Shown: positions 57,721-64,000 of the stretch, piece after piece
Numbering within the stretch: position 1 is the first letter of the stretch
Layout: the number at the start of each line of letters is the position of its first letter
NCBI GenBank assembly: GCA_022376925.1
Contig: JAIOJX010000001.1
Coordinates: 3,009,501 to 3,073,500 of the forward strand
Direction: 5' to 3'
DNA from: Tragulus kanchil
Taxonomy: Eukaryota > Chordata > Mammalia > Artiodactyla > Tragulidae
Length of the DNA stretch: 64,000 nucleotides
The notes under the pieces: generated by a model
Told to the model about the DNA's origin: nothing
The model's input: the letters and a program-made list of their open reading frames with translations, nothing else
Databases searched by the model: none
Translations under genes and position numbers: made by a program

Positions 57721-58270
57721 AAGACGTCATCCAATTTTAACTTAACTCACCCTCACAAAGGAGATAAATGCCTTAAAAAGGTTTTTGCAAAGAAAAAGCA
57801 GATTGAAGGCAATACTAACAATACAGGCATAAATGAATGACAAGAAAATGACAGCACTGATGCTTTCGTCTGGGAACAAACCCTTCATAAGCTTCATGAC
57901 AAGCTAATCATTTGTGACCAAAAAAATGGCAAAAAATTGAAATTATCAAGACCATATGAAATGTGATATTTCATCACTATTGTTGATAATGAACCTTGCA
58001 TTAGCTGTATATTACTTCCCGAGAAATGAGCAAATTGCAGGGTAAAGCCACCAGGATTTATAAGGTAGAAGTATTTTGAAGCTTGTATCTTGAACTAAAA
58101 GTTCAAGATTTAAATATGGTTTATAATATTGATATATAGTATGTTTATGATATATAGAGAGATTGTCTCTGATACATGTATATCAGCTGTAAATAACTAT
58201 CCATATATTGGAGTCAGATGATACAAAATGCTTAACTGATGGGATGGGCACTCATCCGAGTGATCTGGAG
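57721..58270. other. Intergenic, nothing recognised
   Basis: AT-rich; no gene or named repeat. Confidence 0.4.
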
Positions 58271-58274
58271 GCCA

Positions 58275-58926
58275 CTGTTAGAGAGCACGGTCCTGGACCA
58301 GCTATTTAGGCACTTTGTGCCTCTGAAAGGACAGATGTTCTTCATCTGAATAATGAAAATACTGATAATCTTTACCTTACGGGATAGTTGTAAGGATTAA
58401 ATGGTATTATTGCAGGGAAGAAACCAACTCTGACTCTATTGTAAGCTGTTTCTTTGACTTGTTTTTCATTGCTTTTGTTACTAAAATCATACAGAATGGT
58501 TTGCCTCAAAGAAGCCTGCCCCTGTGCCTGACTGTTAGACTAAAGTGCCTTTGTTCAGAACCCAGTCCACTTGATGATAGCAGAAAGGGAGAAATTAACA
58601 CATCCCCTGCCTGAGACTTGCCATTCTAGGAGATATTTACAAGGTGAATGGCCTTTTTACTTTGTTTCCTCACGTGCCCCATCTCTGATCTACAGAAGAA
58701 CCTGGCATCCAGACTCCGATAAGATGGTTATTTTGAGGCGCTAGCTGCTTTCTGAATAAAGTAATTTTCCTTGCCTCAACAGCTTATCTCTCAGATTCAT
58801 TGGCCTGTCATGTGGCCACCAGAGTCAACTTGAACTTGATAAGAGTATGATGCACATTAAAAAAAAAAACACAGTGCTTGCATGTAGTACATGCTCAATA
58901 AACATGATGGTAATGATGATGATGAT
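58275..58926 (+). mobile_element. MIR split by an LTR
   Basis: The left part of a sense MIR (about 58275-58410) ends 'gttgtaaggattaaatggta'. The right part (about 58866-58926) resumes 'acagtgcttgcatgtagtac ... ctcaataaacatga'. Together they give the usual MIR order with the LTR between. Confidence 0.6.
58411..58856 (+). mobile_element. ERV-type LTR, sense, inserted in MIR
   Basis: Contains 'tccagactccgataagatgg' and AATAAA near 58755, followed by 'cttatctctcagattcattg', a gammaretrovirus-like R/U5 arrangement. Exact termini are uncertain. No internal retroviral genes are attached. Confidence 0.55.
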
Positions 58927-60825
58927 TTGACGCTGGAAGAAAAGAAGAAATCTTGGTGCGGGGAGGGTAACAGAGAGATTATAGCTGAGCACAGTAACCT
59001 GACTGCCTTGCAACCCTGAGGAATGTGCAGAGCACCGTACCACGCTATCTCTGACGCCCCCATCCTTGTGGCCCTGTCCTCTACTTCGCTAAATTCTTCC
59101 TCCTCCCTCAAAGGTTCCCTATCACTTCTAGTTTCTAAACCCCATTTTTCCTGGTTCACTCGAAGAAAGGGGAAAACACCTGTTACTTCATTATGCTGAG
59201 GAATTAAATTCTTGTTGATCTCACCTCTTCTACCTCCACTTTGTGGACTGGCTCTGTCCCTTAGGGCAGCAAGGCCCTAATACATGATTTTATAACCAAA
59301 GGATTTTTTCCTAATAAAATTCTGCATTCCTCCAGGGCCAACACACTCAAACTGTAGCCAGCTCTTAAAATAACAATTGTTTTCCTCCCACCATAAACGA
59401 GCAAATGAATAATTGAATGAATGAGCCATTTCCTCTCCTCACTGAAAATACCTCGGGGCCTCCTTTCCAATCGAGTAAACAGACTTACTCTGTTACCACC
59501 CACTTGTCCTAGAAGTCACCGTTTATGGTGTCACTCCAGGCTGATTTGATTTCCTTAAATTCTGTTCAAGTCTGTTGTCAGCGATGCTCAGTGGAGGGTG
59601 GAGGGTGGCCATGAAGGTTGTCCAGTTTGTAGAGGAGGAAGCAGCCAGATGTAGAAATTCGGGGAGCAGGAACCCTGGGGGGTAGACTAAATTCTCACAG
59701 GCAAGAAGCTAACTCTTCTGTTTCAGATTTTTGTTTGTAAAACAAAGGGATAGAACCATATAAGGGAGAGAAGACCTTCTAAACCTTGCAGGGGAGTGTT
59801 TTACATTTCCTTGGTGTGGTGGCACAGGAAGAGCGCCGAACACTCTTGAATTCGATAATCTAAGAATACACCAGACACAGGAAGCTCCAGCCACTTAAAA
59901 CCGGCTACCCACAGAGGTTATCCTTGGATGGGAATATTAGTTGCTATATTTGTATGCTTTTCAAAATTTTTATAACTATCATGTGCTGATTTTCTAATCA
60001 GTCACCATGGTAATGTCAAGTGAAGAACCTACATAGCAACGTTGTATCTACAGTCTGATTTCACTTTTGCATAGATATTTGTATGCATATGGAAGAAAAT
60101 GCCTGAAAGGAAAATGGCCCCAAAAGTGCAATTGCACTTTTCTTTGAGCAGTGGTATCGCAACTTTATTTCCTATGTACTGATGTACAATAAATGTTATA
60201 CAATGAACACAACTTATTTAACAGGAAAAAAATTTTTTTTAAGTTAAAAATTACAATTAAAAACCCTGTTTAGCTATCAAAATGGTGACCAGAAGACTCC
60301 AGCCCTGTTTCACTTCCCTCCTCAGCAATGGGTGAGCACCTTTGTTTTTAAGATTTGGTTCTGGTGGTTGTTCCCCCTCAGCTCTGGGACCAGTGGAAAC
60401 TACCAAGCCTGTGCTTTCCATATATTTATAGAGCCCCGGAGAAGTCCAATATATATGGGAGTGTATGTGTACTCCCTTACGCCTTTCTTCAGGCTCACCC
60501 TGATATACCACAGCCCAAAGCTGGTGCTTGCTGAAGAGATGCTAGGCCAAGTTTTGACCATTCTGGTCTCCAGTCAGCCCTGAGGCCATTATCAGTCATT
60601 CAAAGTGTGCTTCCTTGTGGCAAGGTTCTAAACCTGCAAATTATATGTAACAGTTGTATGATCGAAGGGAACAGGCATTGTGTCACTCATGTAACGATGC
60701 CTTCAACCTTCTGAGCGTGTCACCTGCAGAGGACCTCTAGAACTGGAGAGGCTAGGTCTTCAGACACTGGCACTTTTTCTCCTTGGGCCTCTGGCCTGGC
60801 GCTAATGAGAATGCAAGCTTAGGGG
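58927..60825. other. Intergenic, nothing recognised
   Basis: About 1.9 kb without a gene, RNA or repeat I can name. The short frames are unremarkable. Confidence 0.4.
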
Positions 60826-61035
60826 GCTTCCCTGGTGGGTCAGTGGTAGAGAGTCTGCCTGCCAATGCAGGAGACATTCCTGATCCAGAAGGATCCTGCA
60901 TGCCATGGAGCAGCAAAGCCCATGTGCCCTAGATCTCAAGCTTCTCAACAAGCAAAACTACCACAGTGAGAAGCCCAGGCACTGCTGTTAAGACCCAGCA
61001 TAGCCAAAAATAAAATGAATAATTTTTTTTTTTAA
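60826..61035 (+). mobile_element. tRNA-Glu-derived SINE (CHR/Bov-tA type), internally shortened
   Basis: Head 'gcttccctggtgggtcagtgg', shortened body, 'agacccagcatagccaaaaa' and an A/T-rich tail. Confidence 0.8.
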
Positions 61036-61177
61036 ATTCAAGTTTATAGGGAGTTTGGATGTTGATATGAGCCTCAACCCACTCTGGCTCACTTGTACTT
61101 GCAGTCCTACTGGTTTGTGGCCTCACTGTCAACCCCAATCATAATTCCTGTTTCACTCAGAAAAATATAAAGAATCC

Positions 61178-61508
61178 AGGGCTTCCCTGGTGGTCCAGTG
61201 GGTAAGGACACCACCTTGCAGTGCAAAGGGCGCCGATTCGACCCCTGGCCTGGGAAGATCCCACGTGCCGCGGAGCTGCTGGACCCATGTGTCCAATTAC
61301 TGAGCCGGAGCTCTGGAGCGCATGTGCCCAGAGCTGGTGCTCTGCGACAACAGAGGCCACCGCGGTGGGAGGCCCACAGGAGCCAAAGAACAAAGACGGA
61401 TGAAAGTAGAGAAATGAAAGACCAATAGAAGTGGCCCGCCCGCTCCCCTCCCTCCCCACCCCACCTCCCCCCAAAATAAATAAATAAATAAATGTTTAAA
61501 AAAAAAAA
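61178..61508 (+). mobile_element. tRNA-Glu SINE, 'gaagtggcc'-tail subfamily, long-tail form (copy 7)
   Basis: An 18-bp target-site duplication with one mismatch (GAAAAATATAAAGAATCC at 61160-61177 and 61509-61526). Has the C-rich module after 'gaagtggcccgcc' and (AAAT)n, as in the 15223 copy. Confidence 0.9.
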
Positions 61509-61526
61509 GAAAAATATAAGGAATCC

Positions 61527-63149
61527 GAAGAGATTTTCCATATGCTACCCTCACCATACCCACTTCCTACAAGCAACTTCACCAATACCTGTTAGTCCAC
61601 ATTGACTGTCCACAATTCTATCTAATATCTATGTTTCTATTTGCATACTGGATTAATTTCTGTTTTGTGCATTATCAATTATTCACTCTCTACTTATTCT
61701 TTCCCATAAATATATAAGCATGCTATTATTTTCTCCAGACTAACAAAACATTCTCTTGACCTACTTCTCCTACCAGGTACTGCCTCATTTCACTTACCCA
61801 TACAAAAAACTCCCCGTCTACACTGTCTACAGTGCTGTCTGACCTTGTTTACACCACCTGAAACTCCTCATCCCTGATTTTCTTTTGAATCTACTCCAGT
61901 CAGTCTTTGCTACCTCCTTACCACATTACACAGATACACCCATAGGAACTGCTCTTAATAAGTTATCACCAGTGGCCTCTCTATGGCTAAATCTATTGAT
62001 GAGCACCCAGTATGTATCTTAGAAGACTCATCAGTGGAATTTGTTACTGTTAATCACATCCACCCGCTCCCTGATATTCTTTCCTACCTCAGTTTCTGAT
62101 TTTCAACACAAAATTGGTTTTCTTTGCCATCTCATTGGTGGCTCCTTCTTAGCCTCCTTTTTCTGTTCTTCCTATTCAGCGTGAATTTTTATTGCTGGAA
62201 TAACTTAGGAAACATTCTCTGAACCAGTTATCTCTAACTACACCCACTTCTAGTCTCATGGCTTTAAATACCATTCATGTACCACTAACTCCCATATCTA
62301 TGTCTCCAGTTGATTCTCCTCTTAGAAACTACACACCCATAATACTCATACCTATTCAACATAAACACATGGAGATTTACCAGACGTCTCACATTCAATA
62401 TGTCTAAACTGCTGATGAACTCCCACAGAGTCTGCTTTATCCACAGACTTCCTTATTTCAATTGATAGGAATTTCAGATTCTGAGATGCTCAAGCCAAAA
62501 CATTGGAATGCTATTTGATTCCTTGTTTTCTGTCACACTTCATATATAATCAGTCAAGAAATGTTGCTGACAATAGTTTTAAAGTACATCCAAATTCCAA
62601 TGATTCCTTGATATCGACATTGCTATCACCGAACGTAGTGATGGTCCAAGTCACCATCATCTCTTTCTTGTACTGACACACTCTTCTCCTGACTTGTCTC
62701 CCTAATGCCACTCTACCCTTTTCAGGCCATTCATATTACAGTAGTCAGAGTGCTTTTTTACCAAACTAAGTCAGCTTTCAGCTGTGACAGAGTAACCAGT
62801 AGTTGACAAGCTTTCTAGTGTTAACAGCCATGGAACTGTACAAAATATATAGTGCAAATGTTGTCAGACATTAGAGAACAGAAAGCAGGTGACTCAAATA
62901 ACAAAAACAAAGCAAACTCACAAGGCAAGTCTCAAAGTCACCTGACTTTCAGCCTGGAGAAAATTTCCCCATCATAGTATAGTGAGCTAGAGTCAAGGCA
63001 AAGCACGGCTGTCCCATGGATTGAGAAGAAGGAATTCAGTGGTAAGGGGATCTGAAGTGACTGGAATTTGTAGAGCAAGATACTATAGATGAGGGATGCA
63101 TGAAGTGTAGTACCCCGGGGTCCATGTGGAAGTCTCCTATGAAGGTGAA
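61527..63149. other. Intergenic, ancient repeat-like
   Basis: 61560-62770 has the look of a degraded dispersed repeat ('tggtccaagtcaccatcatc', 'cctgacttgtctccctaatg', 'tacagtagtcagagtgcttt'), but I cannot name the family with confidence. No gene recognised. Confidence 0.4.
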
Positions 63150-64000
63150 ATGGATTTTATTTTTTTTTATTGTTTACAGAATTTTGTTGTTTACTGTCAT
63201 GCATCAACCCCAATCCTCCATAGATATGTACACGTTCCCCCCCAAACCTTTCCCCTATCCCCCTCTCCATCTCACCCCTCCAGGTCTCCACAGAGCCCCT
63301 GTTTGAGATCCCCTAGTCCCACAGCATATGCCCCTCCCTCACCCCAATGTCCTTAAGACTGTACTCCGTGTCCATCTCTCCATTGCAGCTCTGCATATTC
63401 ATTTACCAGCACCATCTTTCTAGAGTCCATATATATGTGTCAGGATACAGTGTTTATCTTTCTCTGTGAGATGGTTTTGATTTGCATTTCCTTAATGGTT
63501 AGTAATGTCAAACACCTTTTTATATACATATTGGTCATTTCTGTGTCGTTTTTGGAGAAATGTCTAGGTCCTTTGGCAGTTTTAAAAATAGCTTTTATTT
63601 TTTGCCTATTGACTTTGATGAGTTTCTTATACATTTTGGACATTAAACTCTTATCGGATATATGGTTTGCAAATATTTTGTCCCATTTTGTAGACTGCCT
63701 TTTCATTCTGTGGGTTGTTTCCTTTGATGGACAAAATCTTTTCATTTTCATGTCATCCCACTTATTTACTTTAGCTTTTGGTACTTTATCCAAAAAATCA
63801 TTGCTGAAACCAATGTCAGGGAGATTTCTCCCTATATTTTCTTCTAGGGATTACATGATTTCAGTTCTTATACTTTAGTCTTTAATCCCTTTTGAGTTGA
63901 TTTTGTGTATGGTGTAAGATAAGGGTTCAATTTTATTATTTTGCTTATTCTCCCAACATCATGTATTGAAGAGACTGTCTTTTCCCCAGTTAGTATTATT
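63150..64000 (-). mobile_element. L1 3' UTR to ORF2 end, antisense, runs off the window
   Basis: 63150-63450 matches the ruminant L1 3' UTR in antisense ('ttgttgtttactgtcatgca', 'tccacagagcccctgtttga'). From 63470 it reads 'tttgatttgcatttccttaa', 'tggagaaatgtctaggtcct' and 'ttttgatgagtttcttatac', the antisense of an L1 3' region. The 147-aa and 117-aa frames here are L1 shadows. The element continues past the window. Confidence 0.7.

Noticed and set aside
63435..63878. 147-aa frame rich in hydrophobic residues, resembling a membrane protein
   Set aside because: It reads the antisense of L1 3' sequence. The hydrophobic look comes from T-rich codons.

Overview
The window is mammalian nuclear DNA from a ruminant. 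It carries many BovA/BovA2 and tRNA-Glu-derived SINEs, a BovB 3' end and cetartiodactyl-type L1 3' ends, mixed with older mammalian repeats (MIR, MER5-like, MaLR LTR, ERVL pol, L1M). There is no bacterial or viral gene organisation. The one convincing protein-coding gene is an intronless-ORF MAGE-A family gene at 25227-26303 on the plus strand, most like MAGEA10. This implies a piece of the X chromosome, but that is inferred from the family and not read from the sequence.

Layout: 1-20 kb is intergenic repeat-rich DNA (MIR, a solo LTR, SINEs and a long L1 fragment at 14.6-18.4 kb). From 20.2 to 25.2 kb lies the MAGE upstream region: an LTR with TATA box and AATAAA, an array of diverged ~190-330 bp units each carrying an intact or broken splice donor, a CpG-rich block with repeated ETS-like and YY1-like motifs, and two short non-coding exons. 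The coding exon, 3' UTR and poly(A) signals follow to 26.8 kb. From 28 to 64 kb the DNA is again intergenic: antisense L1 3' ends, nested SINEs, an antisense ERVL pol relic (42.2-44.6 kb), MaLR LTRs and an LTR that splits a MIR.

The most striking structure is not a gene. Nine unrelated places between 0.77 and 52 kb each carry a head-to-tail, near-perfect duplication of 0.98-1.13 kb. The copies abut or are separated by 8-35 bp of filler, and their differences sit mostly near the junction. One of them duplicates the 3' part of the MAGE gene and would be annotated wrongly as a second, truncated MAGE. The common size, unrelated contents and junction-clustered indels point to unmerged contig ends in the assembly and not to biology. 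If so, about 9.7 kb of the 64 kb is spurious.

I found no evidence for an undescribed biological system. The best biological leads are the degenerate alternative-first-exon array and ETS repeats upstream of the MAGE gene, and a CpG-rich SINE subfamily present in seven copies, several with clean target-site duplications, that I cannot match to a consensus from memory.
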